Part shown: positions 47,764 to 61,485 of the stretch, in pieces
Layout: the number at the start of each line of letters is the position of its first letter
Position numbering within the stretch: the stretch's first letter is position 1
From: Pseudomonas sp. CC120222-01a
GTDB lineage: Bacteria; Pseudomonadota; Gammaproteobacteria; Pseudomonadales; Pseudomonadaceae
Direction: 5' to 3'
Assembly: GCF_003097235.1 (NCBI RefSeq)
Contig: NZ_QEQQ01000001.1
Location: 62,001-126,000, forward strand
DNA length: 64,000 bases
Translations under genes and position numbers: made by a program
Notes under the pieces: model-generated
What the model was told of the DNA's origin: nothing
What the model saw: only the letters and a program-made list of their open reading frames with translations
The model's database searches: none

Positions 47764-48783
47764 ATGCCCCGCCTGGGCTTCGCCTGCATGTACCGCCACC
47801 CCCACCGCAGCCTGTCGGTGAAAGAACTGGAGACCATCGAGCGCGCCTTCAACCCGCGCACCACCACGCTGCGATGGCTGTCCGGTGCCACCCAGGAAGC
47901 AGCCCGAGCGAAGCTGCTCGAGCTGGTGCAGCACAACCTCGACGCCCAATTGCGCCTGCTGGCCTACGTCAGTGAACTGCCGCCGATGCTGCGCATGGTG
48001 CGCCTGAGCAGCGACCTGCTGCCGCTCTACAGCCACCCCAGCGTAGGGCCGATCTATCGCGACACCGAGTTCCAGGCCTTGATGGCCGAACGCTTCGCCG
48101 CCATCGGCTCGCTGGCCCGCGACCAGGATCTGCGCCTGTCTTTTCACCCCGGCCAATACTGCGTGCTCGGCTCGGACCGCCCCGAGGTGGTGGAGAACAG
48201 CCTGGCCGAATTCGAATACCACGCCGACATGATCCGCATGATGGGCTTCGGCCAGCGCTTTCAGGACTTCAAGTGCAATGTGCATATCGCCGGGCGCCTG
48301 GGCGCGGCTGGTGTGCGCCAGGTGTGGCCAAGGTTGTCGCAGGTGGCGCGCAACGTGATCACCTTCGAGAACGATGAGAAGACCTATGGCGTCGACGACT
48401 GCCTGGCACTGGCCGACCTTGCGCCGGTGGTGCTGGACATTCACCACTGCTGGATCCACGAGGGCGACTACATCGCCCCCCACGACCCGCGCGTGGCGCG
48501 GATCATTGACAGTTGGCGAGGTGTGCGGCCGACCATGCACTACTCACAGCCGCCGGAGCGCTTGCTGGCACTGGGCTTCGACGCTGACAGCAAGCTGACC
48601 ATCCCGGCGTTGCTGGAGAAGGTGAACAAGCGTGACCTGTATCAGCACAGCGCGCAGATGTGGAACGACTGGACCAACCGCTACGCCCTGCAGTTCATCG
48701 ACCGCTTCGACATCATGTTCGAGGCCAAGGACAAGAACCTGGCCACTCTGGATTTCTACCGGCGATATGTCGAGCGGCCATGA
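47764..48783 (+). CDS. uvsE: UV damage endonuclease
   Basis: A 339-residue TIM-barrel enzyme of the UvsE/UVDE family. The N-terminus MPRLGFACMYR is typical. Metal-binding residues fall in LSFHPGQYCVLGS, FEYHADMIRMMG, KCNVHIAGRLG, TFENDEKTYGVDD and VLDIHHCWIHEGDYI. These enzymes nick DNA next to UV photoproducts in a light-independent repair route. It probably forms its own transcript; a ParA-like gene follows on the same strand after a 143-bp gap. Confidence 0.92.
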   Translation: MPRLGFACMYRHPHRSLSVKELETIERAFNPRTTTLRWLSGATQEAARAKLLELVQHNLDAQLRLLAYVSELPPMLRMVRLSSDLLPLYSHPSVGPIYRDTEFQALMAERFAAIGSLARDQDLRLSFHPGQYCVLGSDRPEVVENSLAEFEYHADMIRMMGFGQRFQDFKCNVHIAGRLGAAGVRQVWPRLSQVARNVITFENDEKTYGVDDCLALADLAPVVLDIHHCWIHEGDYIAPHDPRVARIIDSWRGVRPTMHYSQPPERLLALGFDADSKLTIPALLEKVNKRDLYQHSAQMWNDWTNRYALQFIDRFDIMFEAKDKNLATLDFYRRYVERP

Positions 48784-48926
48784 CCGCAAAAACACCGCAA
48801 CAGACCGCTTGAGCTTCGAAAAAGATGAACTTAACTATTGTTTCAAGAGTTGTCATAAATCTGTCGTGTTTCAGTCATAGGATTGACCCCAACCTGACAT
48901 TTTCTCTCTTCATGGATGAACGTCTC

Positions 48927-49703
48927 ATGCGTCGTGTGGTTTTCAATCAGAAAGGTGGCGTGGGCAAATCGAGCATCGCCTGCAACCTCGCCGCGGCCAG
49001 CGCCGCCGAAGGCTATCGCACGTTACTGGTCGACCTCGACCCGCAGGCCAACGCCACCTATTACCTCACCGGGCTGACCGACGACGCCATCCCCGCCGGC
49101 ATCGCCGACTTCTTCCGCCAGACCCTCTCGCCGGTCACCGCCTCCGGCAAGAAGCACCGCGTGGCGATCACCGAAACCCGCTACGACAACCTGCACCTGG
49201 TGACCGCCAGCCCTGACCTTAGCGACCTGCAGAGCAAGCTGGAGAGCAAGTACAAGATCAACAAGCTGCGCAAGCTGCTGGTGGAGCTGGGCGAGGACTA
49301 TGAGCGGATCTACATCGACACTCCGCCTGCGCTGAACTTCTATACCTTCAGCGCCCTGGTGGCCGCCGAACGCCTGCTGATCCCGTTCGACTGCGACAGC
49401 TTCTCGCGCCAGGCGCTGCTCAGCGTCATGGCCGAAGTCGAGGAACTGCGCCAGGACCACAACCCGGCGCTGCAGGTGGAAGGCGTGGTGGTCAACCAGT
49501 TCGCCGGGCGCACCGCGCTGCACCAGACCCTGGTCGATCAGTTGCGCGCCGAAGGCATGCCGGTACTGCCGGTGTACCTCAGCAGCTCGATAAAGATGCG
49601 CGAATCGCACCAGGTTTCGGTGCCGCTGGTGCACATGGCGCCCCGCCACAAGTTGACGCAGGAGTTCATCGAGCTGCTGGACGTGCTCGAACGCGCCGCC
49701 TGA
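48927..49703 (+). CDS. orphan ParA-family ATPase
   Basis: A 258-residue P-loop ATPase with the deviant Walker A QKGGVGKSS (residues about 8-16), the Walker A' LVDLDPQANATYYLTG and Walker B IYIDTPPALNFYTF. This is the ParA/MinD architecture without an N-terminal DNA-binding domain. No parB or parS-like repeat is adjacent, so it is an orphan, perhaps positioning a protein complex. I choose the ATG at 48927 because ggatga lies at ribosome-site distance; an ATG at 48912 would add five residues without a good site. Confidence 0.9.
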   Translation: MRRVVFNQKGGVGKSSIACNLAAASAAEGYRTLLVDLDPQANATYYLTGLTDDAIPAGIADFFRQTLSPVTASGKKHRVAITETRYDNLHLVTASPDLSDLQSKLESKYKINKLRKLLVELGEDYERIYIDTPPALNFYTFSALVAAERLLIPFDCDSFSRQALLSVMAEVEELRQDHNPALQVEGVVVNQFAGRTALHQTLVDQLRAEGMPVLPVYLSSSIKMRESHQVSVPLVHMAPRHKLTQEFIELLDVLERAA

Positions 49704-49767
49704 ACTGCGACAACACGCCACAGCCAGGCACTACCCTGCCGTTCGTCCGGGTGATAGATTCGCCGCC

Positions 49768-50178
49768 ATGAAAATCACCCGGCACACTCGCACGCTGACT
49801 GCCTGGACGCTCTATGCCAGCGTCCTCTTCAGCCTGTTGCTGTGTGGCCTGCATCACGGCCAGATGGGCGGCCTGCGCCTGGCCGGCCTGGAAGGTGGTT
49901 TCTGCTCGATCAACAGCGAGCACGGCGTGGCCATCGACCTCGACGGCGCCGGTGGCGACCAGCACATGGCCCAGCTCGACTGCCCGGTGTGCTCCTCGTT
50001 CGGCCTGGCGGTGCCGCTGGTCAGCAACAGCTGGTCGTTCAGCCCTGCACACGCCACTGCCACCTCGCCCATCGTCGTGCGCAGCTGGGCGCAACCACCG
50101 CCCCGTTACCAACGCCCTGCCCTTACCCCCCGCGCTCCCCCTGCCGTCTTCCCCGCAGCCGTTACTCAGATCGCCTGA
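49768..50178 (+). CDS. DUF2946-family protein
   Basis: A 136-residue protein with an N-terminal hydrophobic segment (about residues 10-28, LTAWTLYASVLFSLLLCGL) followed by HHGQMGG, and a DCPVCSSFGLAV motif near residue 72. This matches DUF2946, a family with a His/Cys pattern often found next to TonB receptors and thought to be related to copper handling. The tail is Pro-rich. It precedes a TonB receptor by 68 bp on the same strand, so the two probably form one transcript. The specific role is not known. Confidence 0.82.
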   Translation: MKITRHTRTLTAWTLYASVLFSLLLCGLHHGQMGGLRLAGLEGGFCSINSEHGVAIDLDGAGGDQHMAQLDCPVCSSFGLAVPLVSNSWSFSPAHATATSPIVVRSWAQPPPRYQRPALTPRAPPAVFPAAVTQIA

Positions 50179-50246
50179 CTTCAGCCGGGTGCGCCTGCCT
50201 GCGCGCTCGCCGTCAGCCATGACCTTTGCGTGGAAGACATAACAAC

Positions 50247-52397
50247 ATGCTCCGCAATACCTCCCTGGTGCTCCTCATGGGCACCTGCACCTTTGCCTGG
50301 GCGGACGATGCCGCCGTCGAACTCAACGCCACCACCATCGACGGTGAGCGCGATGCGCCTTCCGGCGTGCAACTGGACGAGCCGATCAGCACCGGCTCGC
50401 GGCTGGGCCTCACCGCACGGGAAACCCCCGCGTCGGTCAGCGTATCGGACCGGCGCATCATCGAAGAACGCGGCGCCAAGGACAGCCAGGATGTGATCAA
50501 CGCCATGACGGGCGTGAACGCATCGGCCAACCCCGGCTATGGCGGTTTCGTCAGCTACCGCGGCTTCACCCAGAACCAGGTGACCCAGCTCTACAACGGC
50601 ATCAACCTCGGCTACAGCAGCGCCACCCGGCCGGTGGACGCCTGGGTGCTGGACCGCGTCGAGCTGCTTGGCGGGCCGTCGTCCTTCCTGCATGGCGCAG
50701 GCGCCGTGGGCGGCTCGATCAACTACATCAGCAAGACCGCCAGCCGTGACCAGCAGATCATCCACGGCCGCGTGCGCTACGGCAGCTACGACGACTCGGA
50801 AGTGGCCTTCGGGATCAATCAGGCACTGGCCAGCAACCCGGCCGATGCCCGCCATTTCATGCGCCTGGACTTCAGCCACACCGGCAGCAATGGCTACATC
50901 GACCGTAACCAGCGCAAGACCGACAGCCTGGCGTTTTCCCTGCTCAGCGACCTGACGCCCGACCTGACCCACACCCTGGCGCTGGAATACCAGGAGGACC
51001 GCGAGGACAGCCCCTACTGGGGCGCGCCGATCCTGCCGGGGCGCAGCACCCTGAAGATCGACAACAGCCGCCGCTTCGAGAACTACAACGTCGCCGATGG
51101 CCGCTACGAGCAGCGGGTGCGCTGGCTGCGCTCGATGCTCGATTACCAGGTCAACGACAGCACCAGCCTGCACAACACCCTGTACCACTACAGCGCCCAG
51201 CGCGATTACCGCAACGTAGAGCGCTACAGCTACACCGGCGACGGCAATGTGCAGCGTGGCAGCCCTTACCTGCAGCGCCATGAACAGAGCGTGCTGGGCG
51301 ACCGCATCGAACTGCGCCACGACAACCAGCTGTTCGGCCTGGCCAGCCAGTGGTCACTGGGCCTGGACTACTCGCACATGCGCCAGACCGTGTACCCGAC
51401 GTCCGGGAGCTGGACCGATGTGGTCGACCCGGACCACTTCGACCCGGGCAGTTTCTACGACATCCCCGGGGTGAACGCCGGGCTGACCAAGCAACGCCGG
51501 CATGTCACCAGCAACCGCGCCGTGTTCGCCGAAAACCGCCTGCAACTGACCGAGCGCCTGGCCTTGCTCACAGCCCTGCGCTACGACTATCTGGACATGG
51601 AGGTAACCAACTACGGCGCGGTGACACCGACCTCGCCAGCGTACTTCGAGCGGCGCTGGGAACCGCTGTCCGGGCGCATCGGCCTGACCTACGAACTGAC
51701 GCCGTCGGCCAGCCTCTACGCCCAGTACAGCACCGCCGCCGACCTGCCAGCCGGTTCGCTGGCGGCGGCCACCTACGCCAACGTCGGCACCTTCGACCTG
51801 TCCAAGGGCGAGCAATGGGAAGCGGGCAGCAAGTTCGACTTCCTCGAAGGGCGCGGCGCGGCGACCGTGGCCTTGTACCAGATCGTGCGCAAGGACTTTG
51901 CAGTGCGCGATTCGAGCAACCCCAACCTGACCGTCCAGGCCGGGCAGCAGACGTCCCGCGGGATCGAGCTGTCCGGGCGGCTGCAGGTCACGCCAAAGTT
52001 GCTGGCCGAGGGCAACTACGCCTATGTCGATGCGCAATACGATGAGTTCAATGAAGCGGTCAACGGCGTGTCGGTATCGCGCAAGGGCAATGCCCCGGTC
52101 AACGTGCCGGCCAATGTCGCCAACCTGTGGCTGACCTACAGCTTCACCTCGGCCTGGTCGGCGGGGGTGGATGCGCGCTATGTCGGCTCGGTGTACGCCG
52201 ACAACGCCAACACCCTCAAGGCGCCGGCCTATACCTTGTTCGGCACCTTTGCCCGCTATCGGCTGGATGAACACACCACGATCACCGGGCGGGTGCGCAA
52301 CCTGACCGATGAGGTGTATGCCAAGCAGGCCTATGGGCTGCAGTACTACATGGGGGCACCGCGCACGTTCGAGGTGGCGCTGGACTTGCGCTTCTGA
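50247..52397 (+). CDS. TonB-dependent outer-membrane receptor
   Basis: A 716-residue outer-membrane transporter. After the signal peptide (MLRNTSLVLLMGTCTFAWA) comes a plug with STGSRLGLTARETPASVSV, DSQDVINAMTGVNAS and a VELLGGPSSFLHGAGAVGGS segment. A barrel ending in the aromatic EVALDLRF follows. The N-terminus resembles the B12-controlled receptor at 38479, but no riboswitch or obvious Fur box was found here. The linked DUF2946 gene suggests copper or another metal chelate. Start at 50247; an in-frame Met seven codons upstream is less likely. Confidence 0.9.
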   Translation: MLRNTSLVLLMGTCTFAWADDAAVELNATTIDGERDAPSGVQLDEPISTGSRLGLTARETPASVSVSDRRIIEERGAKDSQDVINAMTGVNASANPGYGGFVSYRGFTQNQVTQLYNGINLGYSSATRPVDAWVLDRVELLGGPSSFLHGAGAVGGSINYISKTASRDQQIIHGRVRYGSYDDSEVAFGINQALASNPADARHFMRLDFSHTGSNGYIDRNQRKTDSLAFSLLSDLTPDLTHTLALEYQEDREDSPYWGAPILPGRSTLKIDNSRRFENYNVADGRYEQRVRWLRSMLDYQVNDSTSLHNTLYHYSAQRDYRNVERYSYTGDGNVQRGSPYLQRHEQSVLGDRIELRHDNQLFGLASQWSLGLDYSHMRQTVYPTSGSWTDVVDPDHFDPGSFYDIPGVNAGLTKQRRHVTSNRAVFAENRLQLTERLALLTALRYDYLDMEVTNYGAVTPTSPAYFERRWEPLSGRIGLTYELTPSASLYAQYSTAADLPAGSLAAATYANVGTFDLSKGEQWEAGSKFDFLEGRGAATVALYQIVRKDFAVRDSSNPNLTVQAGQQTSRGIELSGRLQVTPKLLAEGNYAYVDAQYDEFNEAVNGVSVSRKGNAPVNVPANVANLWLTYSFTSAWSAGVDARYVGSVYADNANTLKAPAYTLFGTFARYRLDEHTTITGRVRNLTDEVYAKQAYGLQYYMGAPRTFEVALDLRF

Positions 52398-52780
52398 CGC
52401 TTGAGTCTGTGCCGGCTAACGCACCGGCACAGACTTAAAGAAATCTCCTACCCACCAATCACTCATTTCCTAGATCGCCTTCAGTGATAATGTGCACCCT
52501 CATCCACGCCGGCACATGACGCTCCGGCTCAGGCAAGTCAAGGTGGTTCCTTTGTTTTCGGCAGACATGCACGGCATGGCCAATAGCTACAGCGAGCTGG
52601 AATACGCGCCGTGGCGAGTCGGCCGGCAATAACCGCCTGCGGTCGAAACAGATATCCCGATGTCGCCCTGAACGAAGCGCCCCACCGCGCTCCTCGGTCT
52701 ACTGGCCCTGATAACAACGATGGCGCGCCTGAGCGCGCCACATTCATCCAGGCTGCCTATGGAAACCGGAGAGCTTCCGT
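52398..52780. other. intergenic region with a palindrome
   Basis: A 383-bp gap between the TonB receptor and the MHS transporter. It holds a perfect inverted repeat, tggcgcgc-ctga-gcgcgcca, at 52721-52740, close to the transporter start. I find no gene, riboswitch or REP; short ORFs here have no family-like content. It should contain the transporter promoter. Confidence 0.5.
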
Positions 52781-54115
52781 ATGTCTGCATCGCATGAGGT
52801 ATCCCCCGCCACCCTGCGCAGGGTCATCGCCGCCTCGGCCATCGGCAACTTCGTCGAATGGTTCGACTTCGCCGTCTATGGCTTCCTCGCCACGCTGATC
52901 GCCAGCCAGTTCTTCGCCAGCGAAGATGCCAGCGTCGCCCTGCTCAAGACCTTCGCCGTGTTTGCCGTGGCCTTCGCCCTGCGCCCACTCGGCGGCATCG
53001 TGTTCGGCGCGCTTGGCGACCGCCTGGGGCGCAAGCGCATCCTGTCGCTGACCATCCTGCTGATGGCCGGCTCCACCACCTTGATCGGCCTGCTGCCGAC
53101 CTACGCCAGCATCGGCCTTGCGGCACCGGCGCTGCTGACCTTGGCGCGTTGCCTGCAGGGCTTCTCGGCCGGCGGTGAATACGCCGGCGCCTGCGCCTAC
53201 CTGATGGAGCATGCGCCACAAAACAAACGTGCGTTCTATGGCAGTTTCGTGCCGGTGTCGACCTTCTCCGCCTTTGCCTGTGCAGCGGTGATCGCCTATG
53301 GCCTGGAAGCCAGCCTGTCGGCCGAGGCCATGACCGCATGGGGCTGGCGCATCCCGTTCCTGGTGGCGGCGCCGCTGGGGCTGGTGGGCTTGTACCTGCG
53401 CTGGCGCATGGAGGAAACCCCGGCATTTCGCGAGGCCGTCGCCCAGGGCAAGGAACATGAACATTCGCCACTCAAGGAGACCCTGCGCCACCACGGCCGG
53501 GCGATTCGCAACCTGGGCATGTTCATCTCGCTGACGGCGTTGTCGTTCTACATGTTCACCACTTACTTCGCCACCTACCTGCAACTGGTCGGCAACCTGA
53601 CCCGTGCCCAGTCGCTGTTGGTGACTACCGTGGCGTTGCTGTTCGCGGCCGTCGGTTGCCCGCTGGCCGGGGCCTTTTCGGACCGGGTCGGGCGGCGCAA
53701 GACCATTGGTTTTACCTGCCTGTGGGTGATGGTCTGTGTGTTCCCCGCTTACTGGCTGGCCAGTTCCGGCTCGATGTCGGGGGCGCTGCTGGGGGTGATC
53801 CTGCTGGCGGTGGGGGCGCTGTGCAGTGGCGTGGTAACGGCGGCGTTGCTGTCGGAGAGTTTCCCGACCCGTACCCGCTATACCGCTTCGGCGATTACCT
53901 ACAACGTCGCCTACACCTTGTTTGGTGGGACTGCGCCGCTGGTGGCGACCTGGTTGATCGGGCAGACCGGCAGCAGCCTGGCGCCGGCGTTCTACCTGGT
54001 GGTGATTGCGCTGGTGGCGCTGGTGGGGGGGTTGGCGTTGCCGGAGACTTCGCGGATATCGTTGCATGATGAAGCGGGGGTTGATGTGAACCCGGCAGTT
54101 CGCACTTCGAATTGA
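52781..54115 (+). CDS. MHS-family metabolite:H+ symporter (MFS)
   Basis: A 444-residue major facilitator of the metabolite:H+ symporter group. The N-terminus has ASAIGNFVEWFDFAVYGFLA, the group's hallmark, followed by RPLGGIVFGALGDRLGRKR and ARCLQGFSAGGEYAGACAY. The second half has AFSDRVGRRKTIGF, and helices near SESFPTRTRYTASAITYN. Relatives include ProP, KgtP and ShiA. The likely substrate is an organic acid or compatible solute. It stands alone, with a palindrome 41 bp upstream and a REP pair after it. Confidence 0.9.
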   Translation: MSASHEVSPATLRRVIAASAIGNFVEWFDFAVYGFLATLIASQFFASEDASVALLKTFAVFAVAFALRPLGGIVFGALGDRLGRKRILSLTILLMAGSTTLIGLLPTYASIGLAAPALLTLARCLQGFSAGGEYAGACAYLMEHAPQNKRAFYGSFVPVSTFSAFACAAVIAYGLEASLSAEAMTAWGWRIPFLVAAPLGLVGLYLRWRMEETPAFREAVAQGKEHEHSPLKETLRHHGRAIRNLGMFISLTALSFYMFTTYFATYLQLVGNLTRAQSLLVTTVALLFAAVGCPLAGAFSDRVGRRKTIGFTCLWVMVCVFPAYWLASSGSMSGALLGVILLAVGALCSGVVTAALLSESFPTRTRYTASAITYNVAYTLFGGTAPLVATWLIGQTGSSLAPAFYLVVIALVALVGGLALPETSRISLHDEAGVDVNPAVRTSN

Positions 54116-54241
54116 GGCCCTTGGGGCTGCTTTGCAGCCCATCGCAGGCAAGCCAGCTCCCACAGGATCTCCACAGGACCGGAGGCTTGCGCTGTACCTG
54201 TGGGAGCTGGCTTGCCTGCGATGGGCCGCAAAGCGGCCCCG
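54116..54241. repeat. inverted REP pair (GGGAGCTGGCTTGCCTGCGATGGG type)
   Basis: A REP variant with agctggcttgcctgcgatgg cores and outer stems ggggctgctttgcagcccc and gggccgcaaagcggcccc. It lies between the convergent MHS transporter and czcA genes and probably ends both transcripts. Confidence 0.88.
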
Positions 54242-54247
54242 GCGATC

Positions 54248-58605
<4,358 letters not shown>

Positions 58606-58613
<8 letters not shown>

Positions 58614-59880
58614 TGTTGCTCCTGCTGCTCGAAATATTGCTCAAACCGTCCAGATCGCCGTAGATCCGCTCGACCTGTGCCCGTGCGTCGGTTGCCGCAG
58701 CCAAGGCCTCGAGGTACAGCCCACGCGCGTCGATCAAGGTGCGCTGGGCGTCGAGCACGTCGAGGAAGGCGAACTTGCCCATCTCGAAGCCTCGGGTGGC
58801 GGTGTCCACGGCCTGCTGCGCCGACGGCAGGATGGTGCGGTCGTAGGCCTGCACCTCCTGCATCGCCGTACGCCACTGATCGACGGCGCTGCGGGTTTCG
58901 CTGCGCAGGCGCAGTTCCACCGCGTTGCGCAGGTCGCGGGCCTGGTCGGCGCGGCGGGCGGCGGCCAGCACGTTGCCTTGGTTGCGGTCGAACAACGGCA
59001 AGGGCATCGACAGCCCGACCACATTGACCCGCTCACGGTCCTCGCGGCTGTACTGGCTGCCGATGCTGACGGTGAGGTTTGGAATGCGCAGGGCCTTTTC
59101 CGAGCCCAGCGAGGCTTCGCCGCGCTCGACCTGGGCGGCGGCCAGGCGCCATTCGACCGTCCGTTCGACCTGACCGAGCAGGGTATCGGCGGAAGGTGCA
59201 GCGCCGGGCGACAGGCTGGCCGTCGACAAGGTGTCGAAGGTCGCCAACGGACTGCCGGTCAGCCGCGCCAGGGCCTGGTAGGCCACCGTGCGCTGGGTTT
59301 CGGCGCGACGCACTTCAGCCTGGGCCTGGGCCAGTTGCACCTGGGCACGGGTGGCCTCCACCGGTGACGACTGGCCAGCCGTGACCCGGCCCTGTACCAC
59401 CCGCAGGCCACGCTCGGTCAGCGCCTGCGACTGCTGCGCCAGTTCCACGCCAGTCTGCGCACGCAGGGCGGCGTGATACGCCTGGACCACATCGGCGCGC
59501 AGGCCATTGCGCTGGCGTTCAAGGTCCAGTTGGGCAATGGCCTGGCCAGCGCCGGCCACGGCAATGCGCGCACCGCGCTTGCCGCCCAGTTCCAGTGGCT
59601 GGCTGAGGGTGACGGTGCTGGTGCTGGTATCGCGGCGGGTGTCCTCCATTTCCCAAGCCAGTTCAGGGTTGGGGATCAGCCCGGCCTGGCGCCGCTCGCC
59701 CTCGGCAATACCGATTTCGCGACCGGCCGCGGCCAGTTCAGGGTTGTTGGCGAAGGCGGCGCTCAGCGCTTCGGGCAGGCTCATGCCTGGCCCGGCCTGG
59801 GCGCTGGCGGTGGCCGCCAGCAACAGGCTGAGCAAGGCGATCTTGCGGGGGGTGGGCACTTCGGGCGTCCTCGTCGACAA
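58606..59880 (-). CDS. czcC: RND efflux outer-membrane factor
   Basis: A 424-residue TolC-type outer-membrane factor. The signal peptide (ALLSLLLAATASAQAG) is followed by SLPEALSAAFANNPELAAAGREIG and repeated helical hairpins, including WEMEDTRRDTSTSTVTLSQPLELGGKRGARI and FEMGKFAFLDVLDAQRTLID, which is the second OEP half. It is the first gene of the czcCBA operon. No metal-sensing regulator gene is adjacent; the 187-bp upstream gap is shared with aroQ. Confidence 0.93.
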
Positions 59881-60076
59881 GCATTGGCGAGGGACTGTAA
59901 GGAGAGCTGGTTATCGAGGCGGTGGCGTGAACATTACAATTCCGTAATCCGGCGGTCTGCTCGAGCAAGTCCGATAATCGCCCACTTTGCCTAGCTGCGA
60001 CACCTGATCCAATTGACGAAATTAACCACCCGGTACAAACATAGAGGCATTCAACAACAACAAAGCGATGCTCGCC

Positions 60077-60526
60077 ATGAAGCCCCTTATTCTCGTGCTC
60101 AACGGCCCCAACCTGAACATGCTGGGGACCCGTGAGCCCACCCAGTATGGCCACGAAACCCTCGCCGACCTGGCTCAGGGTTGCGCCGACACTGCCCATG
60201 CCCACGGCCTGGAAATCGAATTCCGCCAGACCAACCACGAAGGCGAACTGATCGACTGGATCCACGCCGCCCGCGGTCGCTGCGCCGGTATCGTGATCAA
60301 CCCCGGCGCCTGGACCCACACGTCGGTAGCGATTCGCGACGCCCTGGTGGCCAGCGAACTGCCGGTCATCGAAGTGCACCTGTCCAACGTGCACAAGCGC
60401 GAGCCGTTCCGTCACCTGTCGTTCGTTTCGTCGATTGCCGTCGGCGTGATTTGCGGCCTGGGCAGCCACGGTTACCGCATGGCCCTGAGCCACTTTGCCG
60501 AGATGCTTCAGGAGCTGCGCGCATGA
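60077..60526 (+). CDS. aroQ: type II 3-dehydroquinate dehydratase
   Basis: A 149-residue type II dehydroquinase. Its N-terminus [18 protein letters not shown] is the active-site signature. The [18 protein letters not shown] segment, [15 protein letters not shown] and [19 protein letters not shown] are also characteristic. It dehydrates 3-dehydroquinate to 3-dehydroshikimate. An in-frame ATG nine bases upstream (60068) is possible. Its stop overlaps the next gene, a quinate/shikimate dehydrogenase-like gene, by four bases, which suggests a quinate-catabolic pair rather than the biosynthetic copy. Confidence 0.93.
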   Translation: MKPLILVLNGPNLNMLGTREPTQYGHETLADLAQGCADTAHAHGLEIEFRQTNHEGELIDWIHAARGRCAGIVINPGAWTHTSVAIRDALVASELPVIEVHLSNVHKREPFRHLSFVSSIAVGVICGLGSHGYRMALSHFAEMLQELRA

Positions 60527-61371
60527 GCCAGCCCGCCATTCTTGCCGGCCTGATCGGCCGTGGCATCCAACTGTCGCGCACCCCTGCCCTGCACGAGCAC
60601 GAAGGTGATGCCCAACACCTGCGCTACCTCTATCGCCTGATCGACGCCGACCAGCTCCAGCTGGAAGACAGCGCCCTGGCGCAGCTGCTCGATGCCGCCC
60701 AGCACACCGGTTTCACCGGGCTCAACATCACCTACCCGTTCAAGCAGGCGATCCTGCCGCTGCTCGATGAGCTGTCGGACGAGGCCCGCGGTATTGGCGC
60801 GGTGAACACCGTGGTGCTCAAGGATGGCAAGCGGGTCGGCCACAACACCGACTGCCTGGGCTTTGCCGAGGGCCTGCGCCGTGGCCTGCCGGATGTGTCA
60901 CGCCGCCGTGTGGTGCAGCTGGGCGCTGGCGGCGCCGGTTCGGCGGTGGCCCATGCACTGCTCAGCGAAGGGGTCAAGCAACTGGTGCTGTTCGAAGTGG
61001 ATGCGGCGCGTGCCCAGGCGCTAGTGGACAACCTCAACAGCCATTTCGGCCAAGGTCGCGCGGTACTTGGAACGGACCTGGCGGTCGAGGTGGCCGAGGC
61101 CGATGGTCTGGTCAACACCACGCCAGTGGGCATGGCCAAGTTGCCAGGCACGCCACTGCCCGTGGAGCTGTTGCACCCACGCTTGTGGGTGGCGGAAATC
61201 ATCTATTTCCCGCTGGAGACCGAGCTGCTGAAAGCCGCACGGGCGCTGGGTTGCCGCACGCTGGATGGCAGCAACATGGCGGTATTCCAGGCAGTGAAGG
61301 CGTTCGAGCTGTTCAGTGGCAAACAGGCGGATGCCGAGCGGATGCAGGCGCATTTCGCCAGCTTTACCTGA
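60523..61371 (+). CDS. aroE: quinate/shikimate dehydrogenase-like (AroE family)
   Basis: A 282-residue AroE-family protein. The N-terminal substrate motif reads [19 protein letters not shown], as in NAD-dependent quinate/shikimate dehydrogenases, instead of the usual biosynthetic pattern. The catalytic Lys is in [11 protein letters not shown] and the Asp in GHNTDCLGF. The nucleotide loop is [14 protein letters not shown], and the following strand ends in FEVDAAR; an acidic residue at this place favours NAD over NADP. It overlaps aroQ. It could oxidise quinate or shikimate for use as carbon source. Cofactor choice is inferred from one residue. Confidence 0.88.
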   Translation: MSQPAILAGLIGRGIQLSRTPALHEHEGDAQHLRYLYRLIDADQLQLEDSALAQLLDAAQHTGFTGLNITYPFKQAILPLLDELSDEARGIGAVNTVVLKDGKRVGHNTDCLGFAEGLRRGLPDVSRRRVVQLGAGGAGSAVAHALLSEGVKQLVLFEVDAARAQALVDNLNSHFGQGRAVLGTDLAVEVAEADGLVNTTPVGMAKLPGTPLPVELLHPRLWVAEIIYFPLETELLKAARALGCRTLDGSNMAVFQAVKAFELFSGKQADAERMQAHFASFT

Positions 61372-61383
61372 CAGACCGCAGCG

Positions 61384-61477
61384 CCTTCTTCGCGGGCACG
61401 CCCGCTCCCACAGATACAGCGCAGCCATTGAGGTTGGCGCCGTACCTGTGGGAGCGGGCTTGCCCGCGAAGAGGCCA
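61384..61477. repeat. inverted REP pair (CTTCGCGGG type)
   Basis: ccttcttcgcgggcacgccc on the left and gggcttgcccgcgaagaggc on the right, with about 35 bp between. The left copy has cttcttcg rather than cctcttcg. It separates the convergent aroE and thioredoxin genes. Confidence 0.83.
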
Positions 61478-61485
61478 GCACAGCT

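Noticed and set aside
52538..52747. Short minus-strand frame before the MHS transporter
   Set aside because: Basic, low-complexity product with no start signal; it overlaps the palindrome at 52721.
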